The notes under the pieces were generated by a model. The model saw nothing but the letters and a program-made list of their open reading frames with translations. It ran no database searches and was not told the origin of the DNA. From Actinoplanes palleronii (GTDB lineage Bacteria; Actinomycetota; Actinomycetes; Mycobacteriales; Micromonosporaceae): a DNA stretch of 64,000 nucleotides. How positions within the stretch are numbered: the first letter of the stretch is position 1; every line of letters begins with the position of its first letter. The DNA lies in contig NZ_BOMS01000053.1 of the NCBI RefSeq assembly GCF_016862315.1, positions 124,001-188,000 of the forward strand, written 5' to 3'. Positions 1-8,172 of the stretch are shown here, one piece after another. A program made the position numbers and the translations under genes.

Positions 1-37
1 CGGGGGCTCGGTGGCTGGACGGGTAGCGGAGGCGGTC

Positions 38-1231
38 ATGCTCGACGATCTGGACGCGGTACTGGAGGAAGAGGATCAGCCGGCGAAGTCCGATTCGCCA
101 CGGCTGAGCCCACGCGGGCGGGGTGGCCGCTCGGCCATCGCCCTCTTCCTCACCCTGCTGCTGTTCGGCCTGCTGGCCGGGGGCGGGTGGTACGGGTACA
201 CCAAGGTCAAGGGCCTGTTCACCGACGAGGACTACGCAGGTCCCGGTGGCGCCGAGGCGATCGTGCAGATCAAGACCGGTCAGTCGGCCGCCGAGATCGG
301 CACCACGCTGGTCGGTCAGAAGGTGGTCGCCTCGGCCGACGCGTTCGTCGCGGCCGCCAAGGAGAACGCGCGCAGCAAGAACATCCAGGCCGGCTGGTAC
401 AAGCTCAAGGTCGAGATGAAGGCGAGCGACGCGCTCACCCTGCTGCTCGACCCGAAGAGCCGCTGGGTCACCAAGGTCACCCTGCCCGAGGGCCTCACCT
501 ACCAGCAGACCTTCCAGGCGCTGTCGAAAGCCACCAAGATCCCGGTGGCCGCGTTCGAGAAGGCCGGCAAGAACCCGGTCGGGCTCGGGATCGACGCGTC
601 CTGGTTCACCCGCAGCGACGGCAAGAAGATCGACAAGACCGACATCGAGGGCTTCCTCTACCCGGCGACGTACGAGCTGTCGCCGAAGGCGGACGCCACC
701 GAGGTGCTCAAGACGATCATCGCGAACTTCAACACGCAGATGGAGCAGATGGAGTTCGCCGCCACCGTGCGCAAGTCGCGGGGCGGGGTCACGCCGTACG
801 AGGCCCTGATCGTGGCGTCGATCGCGCAGGCCGAGGCGCTCAAGGACGTGGACATGGCGAAGGTGTCCCGGGTGATCTACAACCGGGCGTACGGCGACTT
901 CGACTGCAAGTGCCTGGGCCTGGACAGCACGGTCAACTACTGGCTGCGGATCACCGGCAAGGGCTCTAAGGCGTCCGAGCACCTGACGAACGCGGATCTG
1001 CACAATCCGAAGAACCCGTACAACACGCACGACAAGAAGGGCCTGCCGCCCGGCCCGATCGGCAACCCCGGCCAGGTTGCGATCAAGGGCGCCATGAACC
1101 CGACGAACAACTTCCCGTACTACTACTTCATCAGCGTCGACACGGCCGGGACGATGGCCTACGGCAAGACCGGCGAGGACCACGCCAAGAACGTCCTGAT
1201 CGCCTGCCAGAACGGCATTCCGCTCTGCTGA
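38..1231 (+). CDS. mltG: endolytic murein transglycosylase MltG (YceG-like)
   Basis: Membrane-anchored lytic transglycosylase that cleaves nascent peptidoglycan glycan strands outside the membrane and is thought to terminate chain growth. The product (397 aa from this start) has a charged cytoplasmic tail, one membrane segment at about residues 32-53, then a YceG domain with an EGFLYPATY block, the active-site region VASIAQAE (about 259-266) followed by VIYNR, and a GLPPGPIGNPG segment. I chose ATG 38 because GGAGG lies 5 nt upstream. An in-frame GTG at 11 is possible and the frame is open to the window edge, so a longer protein cannot be excluded. It precedes aroE by 70 bp on the same strand, the usual actinobacterial order mltG-aroE. 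Confidence 0.9.
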   Translation: MLDDLDAVLEEEDQPAKSDSPRLSPRGRGGRSAIALFLTLLLFGLLAGGGWYGYTKVKGLFTDEDYAGPGGAEAIVQIKTGQSAAEIGTTLVGQKVVASADAFVAAAKENARSKNIQAGWYKLKVEMKASDALTLLLDPKSRWVTKVTLPEGLTYQQTFQALSKATKIPVAAFEKAGKNPVGLGIDASWFTRSDGKKIDKTDIEGFLYPATYELSPKADATEVLKTIIANFNTQMEQMEFAATVRKSRGGVTPYEALIVASIAQAEALKDVDMAKVSRVIYNRAYGDFDCKCLGLDSTVNYWLRITGKGSKASEHLTNADLHNPKNPYNTHDKKGLPPGPIGNPGQVAIKGAMNPTNNFPYYYFISVDTAGTMAYGKTGEDHAKNVLIACQNGIPLC

Positions 1232-1301
1232 CGTCGTCCCCTGTGGGCGGACTCCGTAAAATACGACGGCGACCCTTCGCCGACGACAAGGACGGACCGC
1301 T

Positions 1302-2174
1302 GTGCAGACGAACAGCTCGCGACGGGCGGCCGTCCTCGGCAAGCCGATCGCCCACTCGCTCTCCCCGGTGATCCATCGTGCCGGGTTCGCCGCCGCCGGC
1401 CTGACCGGCTGGAGCTACGAGGCGATCGAGTGCGCCGAGTCGGAGCTTCCCGCCCTGGTGGCCGGCTTCGGCCCGGAGTGGGCCGGCCTGTCGCTGACCA
1501 TGCCGCTCAAGGAGGCCGCGCTCAAGCTGGCCGCCGTGGCGACACCGGCCGCGCTCGCCGTCGGTGTCGCGAACACTCTGGTCCGCCAGCCGGACGGGGC
1601 CTGGCACGCCGACAACACCGACATCTCCGGCATGGTCCGGGTGCTGCGCGAGGCCGGTCTGGGCCGTGGCACCGGCCGGCACGCCGTCCCGGAGGCGCCG
1701 CCGCGGGTGACCATTCTCGGTAACGGCGGCACCGCCCGCGCCGCGCTGGCCACCGCGGCCGAGCTGGGCGCCGAGGTGGTCACGCTGATCACCCGCCGCC
1801 CCGAGGCCCGCGACGAGCTGGAGCCGATCGCCGGCGAGCTCGGCATCAAGCTGGACGGCGTGGCCTGGGCCGACGCCCCGTCCGCGTTCGACGCCGACGC
1901 GGTGATCGCCACGGTGCCCAAGGGTGCCGCCGACGAGCTGGCCGCGGTGGCCACCTGGCGGCCCGGGACGGTGCTCTTCGACGCGCTCTACGACCCGTGG
2001 CCGACACCGCTCGCCGCGTCGGCGTCCGCGGCCGGGCTGGCCGTGGTCTCCGGGCTGGACCTGCTGCTGGCCCAGGCGCTGAGCCAGTTCGAGCAGTTCA
2101 CCGGGGTGCCCGACGCCCCGGAGGCGGAGATGCGGGCCGCTCTCGACGAGGCGGTCCGCGCCCGCTCGGCCTAG
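1302..2174 (+). CDS. aroE: shikimate dehydrogenase
   Basis: Reduces 3-dehydroshikimate to shikimate with NADPH in the chorismate pathway. The 290-aa protein has the shikimate-binding SLSPVIH motif near the N-terminus, the MPLKEAA segment with the catalytic lysine, ADNTDISG, and a Rossmann GNGGTARA nucleotide-binding loop. It starts with GTG; AAGGACGG lies upstream at normal spacing. It is co-directional with mltG. At its 3' end the TAG stop overlaps the stop codon of the convergent MFS gene within the tetranucleotide CTAG, so no separate terminator fits between them. The actinobacterial aroE next to mltG and aroC is standard. Confidence 0.94.
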   Translation: MQTNSSRRAAVLGKPIAHSLSPVIHRAGFAAAGLTGWSYEAIECAESELPALVAGFGPEWAGLSLTMPLKEAALKLAAVATPAALAVGVANTLVRQPDGAWHADNTDISGMVRVLREAGLGRGTGRHAVPEAPPRVTILGNGGTARAALATAAELGAEVVTLITRRPEARDELEPIAGELGIKLDGVAWADAPSAFDADAVIATVPKGAADELAAVATWRPGTVLFDALYDPWPTPLAASASAAGLAVVSGLDLLLAQALSQFEQFTGVPDAPEAEMRAALDEAVRARSA

Positions 2175-3409
2175 TTTTTCGGCGAGGCGGGGGCCGCGCG
2201 GGTCAGGACCGCTGTCACGATCAGGGCCGCTGCGGCAAAACCGAAAATCACCACCGCCATCGGTACGCCGTGACCGGCCGCGCCCAGTCCCACCAGCGGC
2301 GCGGCCACCGCGCCGATCACCGACTGGACCCCGCCGAGCAGCGCGGCGGCCGCCCCGGCGTGCGCCGGATAGCGGTCCAGGGCCAGGGCGGCAGTGTTCG
2401 GCAGGATCAGTCCCATCGCCGTGACCAGCAGGAACAGCCCCGCGAGGAGCACCAGCAGGCTCTGCAGCCCGGCGCCGAGCAGGGCCAGCGCGCCCGCGAC
2501 GGTCAGCAGCACCAGCCCGGTGCCGAGCATGGTGCGCAGGCCCCACCGGCCCAGCAGCGCGCCGTTGGCCTGGCTCAGCACGGTCAGGCCGATCGCGTTC
2601 GCGCCGAAGAGCAGGCTGAACACGGTGGGGGACAGGCCGTACCCGTCCTGCAGCACAAAACTCGACCCGGAGATGTAGGCGAACAGGGCGGCGAACGCGA
2701 ACGCCTGGGCCAGCGCGTACCCGAGGAAGACCCGATCGGTGAAGAGCGTCCGCGCGATGCCGGCCAGCGAACCCAGCCCGCCCGCGCTGCGCCGCTCCGG
2801 CGGCAGCGTCTCCGGCAGGCCGACCAGCACCAGCAGGGTGAGCAGCAGGCCGATCACGCCGAGCGCCACGAAGATCCCCTGCCAGGAGGCGGCCCGCAGC
2901 ACCGCGCTGCCCAGGCTGGGCGCCGCGATCGGCGCCACCCCGAAGATCAGCGTCAGCGTGCCGAACAGCCGCGCCGCACCCACCCCGGAACTCAGGTCGC
3001 GGACCACCGCCCGGGCCACCACGACGCCGACCCCACCGGCAACCCCCTGCAGGAAGCGGAGGCCGGTCAGCACCGGCGCCGTCGGGGCCAGGGCGATCAA
3101 GAACGAGACGATCGCGTACGCCAGCACGCCCAGCAGCGCCGGTCGCCGCCGTCCCCAGCGGTCGCTGAGCGGGCCGAACACGAACTGGCCCAGCGCCAGC
3201 CCGATCAGGCACGCGGTGAGCGACAGCTGCACCTGCCCGGCCGGCACCCGCAGCTCGGCGGTGATCTCCGGCAGCGCCGGCAGGTACATGTCGAGCGAGA
3301 GCGGCCCGATCGCGGTGATCAGCCCGAGCACCACGACGAGCAGGGCCCGGGGACGCGGGGCCGGTGACTCGGGCGGGGCGTCTGCTGCGGCGGTGCTGGG
3401 TGCGGTCAC
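2171..3409 (-). CDS. Bcr/CflA-type MFS multidrug exporter
   Basis: Twelve-helix major facilitator predicted to export drugs by proton antiport at the cytoplasmic membrane. The 412-aa protein opens with LGLITAIGPLSLDMYLPALP, typical of the Bcr/CflA family, has the GPLSDRWGRRRP loop after helix 2 (MFS motif A) and a long run of hydrophobic segments. The GTG start at 3409 has no Shine-Dalgarno, but a TAACTT hexamer ends 7 nt before it, so the message is probably leaderless. It sits backwards between aroE and aroC and breaks the shikimate block. The substrate is unknown. Confidence 0.85.
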   Translation of the reverse strand: MTAPSTAAADAPPESPAPRPRALLVVVLGLITAIGPLSLDMYLPALPEITAELRVPAGQVQLSLTACLIGLALGQFVFGPLSDRWGRRRPALLGVLAYAIVSFLIALAPTAPVLTGLRFLQGVAGGVGVVVARAVVRDLSSGVGAARLFGTLTLIFGVAPIAAPSLGSAVLRAASWQGIFVALGVIGLLLTLLVLVGLPETLPPERRSAGGLGSLAGIARTLFTDRVFLGYALAQAFAFAALFAYISGSSFVLQDGYGLSPTVFSLLFGANAIGLTVLSQANGALLGRWGLRTMLGTGLVLLTVAGALALLGAGLQSLLVLLAGLFLLVTAMGLILPNTAALALDRYPAHAGAAAALLGGVQSVIGAVAAPLVGLGAAGHGVPMAVVIFGFAAAALIVTAVLTRAAPASPKN

Positions 3410-3541
3410 GCCGCCGAAGTTACGGCGGCGCGGTGTCCGGCCGGTGTCCGCGCACACCAGGTGTGACCAGCACCGCTCGTCGTTCCCGGTCCGGAGTGCG
3501 GGATCGGCGTGCCTCCCGTCGGCGCGTGCGGGCCGCATATC

Positions 3542-3547
3542 TAGACT
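3542..3547 (+). promoter_or_regulatory. candidate -10 element of a leaderless aroC promoter
   Basis: TAGACT lies 6 nt before the aroC ATG, with no Shine-Dalgarno between. This spacing puts the transcription start at or next to the start codon, the arrangement of leaderless mRNAs common in actinobacteria. No convincing -35 box is seen. Start mapping would decide. Confidence 0.5.
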
Positions 3548-3553
3548 TCTCCC

Positions 3554-4732
3554 ATGCTGCGCTGGCTTACTGCAGGTGAATCGCACGGTCCGGCTCTCGT
3601 CGCGCTTCTGGAGGGTGTTCCCGCCGGGGTGGAGGTGACGAGCGCGGACATCACCCGTGACCTCGTGCGCCGACGCCTGGGCTACGGCCGCGGCGCCCGG
3701 ATGAAGTTCGAGCAGGACGAGGTCGAGTTCATCGGCGGTGTCCGGCACGGCCTGACCCTGGGCAGCCCGGTCGCGATCCGGGTCGGCAACACCGAGTGGC
3801 CGAAGTGGGAGACGGTGATGTCACCCGATCCGGTCGACCCCGAGGTGCTGGCCGCGCAGACCCGCAACGCCCCGCTGACCCGCCCGCGCCCCGGTCACGC
3901 CGACCTGGCCGGCATGCAGAAGTACGGGCACACCGACGCCCGCCCGATCCTGGAGCGCGCCAGCGCCCGGGAGACCGCGGCCCGGGTCGCCGTCGGCGTG
4001 GTCGCCAAGCAGCTGATCAAGCAGGCCCTGGGCATCGAGATCGTCTCGCACGTGATCGAGCTGGGTTCGGTCGCCGCCAAGTCCGGCCTGATCCCCACGC
4101 CTGACGACGCCGACCGGATCGACGCCGACCCGCTGCGCTGCCTCGACCCGGAGGCCAGCGCCCGGATGGTGGCCGAGGTCGACGCCGCCAAGCGGGACGC
4201 CGACACGCTCGGTGGCATCGTCGAGGTGCTGGCCTACCACGTCCCGCCGGGCCTCGGCTCGCACGTGCAGTGGGACCGCAAGCTCGACGCCCGCCTCGCG
4301 ACCGCGCTGATGTCCATCCAGTCGGTCAAGGGCGTCGAGATCGGCGACGGGTTCACCCAGGCCCGTTCGCGCGGCTCGGTCGCGCACGACGAGATCATCC
4401 CCACGCCGGACGGCGTGAAGCGGGTCACCGACCGCGCCGGCGGCCTCGAGGGCGGCATCACCAACGGTGAGCCGCTGCGGGTCCGCGCCGCCCTGAAGCC
4501 GATCTCGTCGCTGAACCGGGCCCTGCAGACCGTCGACATCCTCACCGGCGAGGCCACCACCGCGATCAACCAGCGCTCCGACGTCTGCGCGGTCCCGGCC
4601 GGCGCGGTCGTCGCCGAGGCGATGGTCGCCCTGGTCCTGGCCGAGGCCGCCACCGAGAAGTTCGGCGGCGACTCGGTCCCGGAGATCCGCCGCAACCTGC
4701 AGTCCTACCTGGACAACCTGGTGATCCGCTGA
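3554..4732 (+). CDS. aroC: chorismate synthase
   Basis: Converts 5-enolpyruvylshikimate-3-phosphate to chorismate using reduced FMN, the last shikimate-pathway step. The 392-aa protein starts MLRWLTAGESHGPALV with the family signature GESHGP and contains GRPGHADL-like (PRPGHADLAGMQKYG), RASARETAARVAVG and the C-terminal INQRSDVCAVPAGAVV block. Length is typical. The start is ATG 3554. Its TGA overlaps the ATG of aroK by one base, so the two are translationally coupled. Confidence 0.97.
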   Translation: MLRWLTAGESHGPALVALLEGVPAGVEVTSADITRDLVRRRLGYGRGARMKFEQDEVEFIGGVRHGLTLGSPVAIRVGNTEWPKWETVMSPDPVDPEVLAAQTRNAPLTRPRPGHADLAGMQKYGHTDARPILERASARETAARVAVGVVAKQLIKQALGIEIVSHVIELGSVAAKSGLIPTPDDADRIDADPLRCLDPEASARMVAEVDAAKRDADTLGGIVEVLAYHVPPGLGSHVQWDRKLDARLATALMSIQSVKGVEIGDGFTQARSRGSVAHDEIIPTPDGVKRVTDRAGGLEGGITNGEPLRVRAALKPISSLNRALQTVDILTGEATTAINQRSDVCAVPAGAVVAEAMVALVLAEAATEKFGGDSVPEIRRNLQSYLDNLVIR

Positions 4733-5232
4733 TGGCGCCGGTCGCAGTCCTGGTCGGCCCGCCGGGCGCCGGCAAGACCACCATCGGCGAGGCCGTCGCG
4801 GCCGCCCTGGGCCTGACGTTCGTCGACACCGACGCCCTCATCGAGGCCCGCGCCGGCAAGCCCATCCCGGACATCTTCATCGACGAGGGTGAGCCCGTCT
4901 TCCGCGCCCTGGAACGCGAGGTCGTCGCGGAGGCCCTCACGTCGTTCCCGGGTGTCCTGGCCCTGGGCGGCGGCGCCATCCTCGACGAGGCCACCCGCAA
5001 ACTCCTCCACGACCACACGGTCGTCTTCCTCTCGGTCGAGCTCTCCGACGCCATCAAGCGGGTAGGCCTCGGCGGCGGCCGCCCCCTGCTGGCCATGAAC
5101 CCGCGCGCGACGATGAAGTACCTGCTGGAGCAGCGCCGTCCGCTCTACACCGAGATCGCCACCCACACCATCACCACCGACGCCCGCGACCCCGCCGAGA
5201 TCGCCGCCGAGGTGGCCACCCTCCTCCGCTGA
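4732..5232 (+). CDS. aroK: shikimate kinase
   Basis: Phosphorylates shikimate at O3 using ATP. The 166-aa protein has a P-loop VGPPGAGKTT at residues 8-17, the shikimate-contacting DTD, the GGG motif (LALGGGAIL) and the lid arginine region ending EQRRPLYTEIA. The start codon overlaps the aroC stop. Downstream, about 210 bp with a tandem hairpin repeat separate it from aroB, which appears to have its own promoter. Confidence 0.94.
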   Translation: MAPVAVLVGPPGAGKTTIGEAVAAALGLTFVDTDALIEARAGKPIPDIFIDEGEPVFRALEREVVAEALTSFPGVLALGGGAILDEATRKLLHDHTVVFLSVELSDAIKRVGLGGGRPLLAMNPRATMKYLLEQRRPLYTEIATHTITTDARDPAEIAAEVATLLR

Positions 5233-5250
5233 CCCGGACACGTCCGTTCC

Positions 5251-5371
5251 CAGCGCTGCGTGGGGAGTTCGGGTGCGGAGCGCACCGCAACTCCCCACAC
5301 ACGTCTGTGGCAAGCGTTGTGTGGGGAGTTCGGGTGCGGAGCGCGCCCAAACTCCCCACACACGTCTGGGG
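5251..5371. repeat. two tandem 60/61-bp units, each able to form a hairpin
   Basis: Unit 1 (5251-5310) and unit 2 (5311-5371) are nearly identical. Each holds the inverted arms GTGGGGAGTT and AACTCCCCAC around a shared core TTCGGGTGCGGAGCGC. They lie between aroK and aroB. The pair could act as a transcript-end or processing structure, or be a duplicated dispersed intergenic repeat. No coding function is supported, although both strands happen to lack stops here. Confidence 0.85.
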
Positions 5372-5429
5372 TGGGTGCCCACCTGGCGGACCGATGGCTG
5401 TGTGCGACGACTGCGGGCCGGGGCACCGA

Positions 5430-5435
5430 TAGGCT
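5430..5435 (+). promoter_or_regulatory. candidate -10 element of a leaderless aroB promoter
   Basis: TAGGCT ends 7 nt before the GTG start of aroB and there is no Shine-Dalgarno. Together with the repeat block upstream it suggests that aroB-aroQ form a transcription unit separate from aroC-aroK. Confidence 0.45.
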
Positions 5436-5442
5436 CAGCGCT

Positions 5443-6504
5443 GTGGTGACGCGAATTCCGGTGGCGGGTGACCGTCCGTATGACGTGATCGTCGGGCGAG
5501 GCCTTGACGACGAGCTTCCGAAGCTGATCGAGGGGGCCGCGCGGGTCGCTGTGCTGTATCCGCCGACGCTGCGTGAGCGGGCGGCGGCGGTGGCCGAGGC
5601 GGCACGGGCCACGACGGTGCTGATCGAGGTGCCGGACGCCGAGCGGGGCAAGACCGTCGAGGTGGCCGCGCACTGCTGGGACGAGCTGGGCGCGGCGGGC
5701 TTCACCCGTACCGATGTGGTTGTCGGTGTCGGTGGGGGAGCGACCACCGACCTGGCCGGCTACGTCGCCGCGGCCTGGTTGCGCGGGGTGCGCTGGGTGC
5801 CGGTCTCCACATCGGTGGCCGGCATGGTCGACGCCGCGGTCGGCGGGAAGACCGCGGTGAACATCGGGGCCGGCAAGAACCTGGTCGGCGCGTTCCACCC
5901 GCCCGCCGGTGTCCTCTGTGACCTGGACGCGCTGGACACGCTGCCGGCCGAGGACATCGCCGCCGGGCTGGCCGAGGTGGTCAAGGGCGGGTTCATCGCC
6001 GACCCGCGGATCCTGGAGCTGGTCGAGGCCGACCCGAAGGCCGCGCTGGACCCGCGCAGTGACGTGCTGCGGGAGCTGATCGAGCGCAAGATCCAGGTGA
6101 AGGCCGACGTGGTCGGGGTGGACCTGCGGGAGTCCGGGCTGCGGGAGATCCTGAACTACGGGCACACGCTGGGTCACGCCATCGAGCGCCGGGAGAAGTA
6201 CACCTGGAAGCACGGGCACGCGGTCGCCGTCGGCATGATCTTCGCGGCCGAGCTGGGCCGGTTGTCCGGGCGGCTGGACGAGGACACCGCCGCGCGGCAC
6301 CGGCGGATCCTCGAACTGCTCGGCCTGCCCACGTCGTACGACAAAGATGCCTGGACCGACCTCGAGGCCGGGATGCGCGTCGACAAGAAGACCCGGGCCG
6401 CGACCTTGCGGTTCGTGGTCCTGGACGGCCTGGCGAAGCCGGGCATCCTGGCCGGGCCGGACGACGACCTGCTGCGGCGGGCCTACGCGGCGGTGGCCCG
6501 ATGA
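5443..6504 (+). CDS. aroB: 3-dehydroquinate synthase
   Basis: Cyclises DAHP to 3-dehydroquinate, using NAD and a divalent metal. The 353-aa protein contains the GVGGGATTDLAGYVAA nucleotide-binding block, the substrate-site stretch VDAAVGGKTAVNIGAGKN, and metal-ligand histidines in NYGHTLGHAIE and KHGHAVAVGM. An upstream in-frame extension runs through the hairpin repeat and is unlikely to be coding. The GTG at 5443 fits the family N-terminus (TRIPVAGDRPYDVIVG) and sits 7 nt after a -10-like hexamer. The gene overlaps aroQ by 4 bp. Confidence 0.95.
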   Translation: MVTRIPVAGDRPYDVIVGRGLDDELPKLIEGAARVAVLYPPTLRERAAAVAEAARATTVLIEVPDAERGKTVEVAAHCWDELGAAGFTRTDVVVGVGGGATTDLAGYVAAAWLRGVRWVPVSTSVAGMVDAAVGGKTAVNIGAGKNLVGAFHPPAGVLCDLDALDTLPAEDIAAGLAEVVKGGFIADPRILELVEADPKAALDPRSDVLRELIERKIQVKADVVGVDLRESGLREILNYGHTLGHAIERREKYTWKHGHAVAVGMIFAAELGRLSGRLDEDTAARHRRILELLGLPTSYDKDAWTDLEAGMRVDKKTRAATLRFVVLDGLAKPGILAGPDDDLLRRAYAAVAR

Positions 6505-6920
6505 TCTACGTGCTGAACGGGCCGAACCTGAACCGGCTGGGCACCCGGGAACCGGACATCTACGGCAAGACGACCTACCAGGACCTGGTCGACATGTGCC
6601 TGAGCGTGGCCGAGGACCTGGGCGTGACGGTCCAGGTGGAGCAGACGAACGCCGAGCACCAGATGATCGAGTGGCTGCACCGGGCCGTCGACGAGGGCGC
6701 CGACGTGGTGCTGAACCCGGCCGCCTGGACGCATTACAACATCGCGATCCGCGATGCCTGCGCGTTGCTGCGTGGCAAGCTGGTCGAGGTGCACATCTCC
6801 AACATCCATCAGCGGGAGGAGTGGCGGCACCACTCAGTGATCTCGGCGGTGGCGACCGGAGTGATCGCGGGGCTCGGTATAGACGGGTACCGGCTGGCTT
6901 TGGAACACATCTGCCGGTAG
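6501..6920 (+). CDS. aroQ: type II 3-dehydroquinate dehydratase
   Basis: Dehydrates 3-dehydroquinate to 3-dehydroshikimate by the type II (dodecameric, enolate) mechanism. The 139-aa protein has the signature GPNLNRLGTREPDIYG with the catalytic tyrosine, NPAAWTHYNIAIRDA, and EVHISNIHQREEWRHHS with the catalytic histidine. ATG overlaps the aroB stop (ATGA). Together with aroE, aroC, aroK and aroB, five of the seven chorismate steps are encoded in the first 7 kb; aroA and the DAHP synthase are elsewhere. Confidence 0.94.
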   Translation: MIYVLNGPNLNRLGTREPDIYGKTTYQDLVDMCLSVAEDLGVTVQVEQTNAEHQMIEWLHRAVDEGADVVLNPAAWTHYNIAIRDACALLRGKLVEVHISNIHQREEWRHHSVISAVATGVIAGLGIDGYRLALEHICR

Positions 6921-6995
6921 GCCCGATTCGCCCTCACCAGCCAATCATCGGTAAAGTGGTTCGGTCACCGATTCGCGTCAAGATCAAGGCAGGAC

Positions 6996-7553
6996 ATGGC
7001 TTCCACCAACGACCTGAAGAACGGCCTGGTTCTCAACCTCGACAAGGAGCTGTGGTCCGTCGTTGAGTTCCAGCACGTCAAGCCCGGTAAGGGTCCCGCC
7101 TTCGTGCGGACCACGCTGAAGCACGTGCTGTCCGGCAAGGTCGTCGACAAGACCTTCAACGCGGGCACCAAGGTCGAAACCGCGACCGTGGACAAGCGCA
7201 CGATGCAGTATCTGTACAAGGACGGCGACGACTACGTCTTCATGGACCTGGACACGTTCGACCAGATCCACGTCCCCGGTGTGACGGTTGGCGACAACGC
7301 CAACTACCTGCTCCCGGAGGCTGAGGCCACGGTCGCGCTGCACGAGGGTGTGCCGCTCTACATCGAGCTGGCGACCAGCGTGTTCCTCGAGGTCACCTAC
7401 ACCGAGCCGGGCCTGCAGGGCGACCGCTCGACCGGTGGCACCAAGCCGGCGACCGTCGAGACCGGCGCCACGGTTCAGGTTCCGCTCTTCATCACCACCG
7501 GTGAGAAGATCAAGGTCGACACCCGCGACGGCCGCTACCTCGGCCGCAGCTGA
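6996..7553 (+). CDS. efp: translation elongation factor P
   Basis: Binds the ribosome between the P and E sites and relieves stalling at polyproline stretches. The 185-aa protein has the three-barrel EF-P layout: N-terminal KOW-like domain, a loop FQHVKPGKGPAFVRT whose tip is KPGKGP, and C-terminal OB domains ending in KVDTRDGRYLGRS. Start is ATG 6996, with AGGCAGGA upstream; a TAAAGT hexamer about 40 nt upstream may be its -10. The TGA shares a base with the nusB ATG. Confidence 0.96.
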   Translation: MASTNDLKNGLVLNLDKELWSVVEFQHVKPGKGPAFVRTTLKHVLSGKVVDKTFNAGTKVETATVDKRTMQYLYKDGDDYVFMDLDTFDQIHVPGVTVGDNANYLLPEAEATVALHEGVPLYIELATSVFLEVTYTEPGLQGDRSTGGTKPATVETGATVQVPLFITTGEKIKVDTRDGRYLGRS

Positions 7554-7987
7554 TGGCGGAAGGTCCCAAGAAGGAACGGCTGGCGCGCCGCAAGGCTCGC
7601 AAGCGGGCGCTGGACGTCCTCTTCGAGGCTGACCTGCGTAATCTGGCGCCGGGCGAGGTGCTCGTCACCTATCTCGAGCGGATCGCCAAGCCGCACCCCG
7701 AGCACCTCGGGTATGCGATCACCCTGATCGAGGGTGTCGCCAAGAACCTCGATCGGGTCGACGAGCTGATCGCGAGCTACGCCGAGGGCTGGACGATCGA
7801 CCGGATGCCGGCCGTTGACCGGAACCTGGCGCGGATCGCGGTCTACGAGCTGCTCTACGAGCCCGAGGTCGACGACCCGGTGGCGATCACCGAGGCGGTG
7901 GAGCTGGCGAAGGAGATGTCGACCGACGACAGCCCGCGGTTCCTCAACGGTCTGCTGGACCGGATCGCGGCGTTCGCCACGCGCTGA
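7553..7987 (+). CDS. nusB: transcription antitermination factor NusB
   Basis: All-helical RNA-binding protein that joins NusE (S10) on boxA in rRNA leader antitermination. At 144 aa it matches the family. Typical blocks are KARKRALDVLFEADLR near the N-terminus and PAVDRNLARIAVYELLY followed by NEAVELAK-like (ITEAVELAKEMSTDDSPRFLNGLLDRI). It is coupled to efp by a TGATG overlap and followed 18 bp later by an intrinsic terminator. Confidence 0.95.
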   Translation: MAEGPKKERLARRKARKRALDVLFEADLRNLAPGEVLVTYLERIAKPHPEHLGYAITLIEGVAKNLDRVDELIASYAEGWTIDRMPAVDRNLARIAVYELLYEPEVDDPVAITEAVELAKEMSTDDSPRFLNGLLDRIAAFATR

Positions 7988-8005
7988 GTGTCACCGGAAA
8001 GCAGG

Positions 8006-8040
8006 AAACGGCCTGGACCAGTTGGTCCGGGCCGTTTTTT
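8006..8040 (+). terminator. intrinsic terminator of efp-nusB
   Basis: Arms AAACGGCCTGGACCA and TGGTCCGGGCCGTTT (one G-T pair) flank a 2-nt loop and run directly into a T6 tract, 18 bp after the nusB stop. This is a classical rho-independent terminator, unusually complete for a high-GC genome. Confidence 0.9.
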
Positions 8041-8102
8041 CAGATATTGCACTTTTCCGAAGAGAGTTCCGCAATGTGGACATCCGGAAAAGGATAAGGA
8101 GA

Positions 8103-8141
8103 AGCCCGCGTCGATCTTGGGGGGCCGACGCGGGCTCTTTT
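8103..8141 (+). terminator. second intrinsic terminator in the nusB-bldD gap
   Basis: Arms AGCCCGCGTCG and CGACGCGGGCT enclose a 12-nt loop and are followed by CTTTTT on the plus strand. The T tract is on the plus strand only, so it does not look like the end of bldD. It lies 60 bp after the efp-nusB terminator, with no gene between them. It may end a short RNA or act as a backup. Confidence 0.8.
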
Positions 8142-8172
8142 TGCGTACCGGAGTGACCCGGCTACCAGGAAA

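Noticed and set aside
5251..5371. CRISPR array
   Set aside because: Only two adjacent units with no unique spacers; the identity covers the whole 60-bp unit.
5260..5442. N-terminal extension of aroB across the hairpin repeat
   Set aside because: Encodes no conserved sequence, lies in repeats, and a -10-like hexamer precedes GTG 5443.
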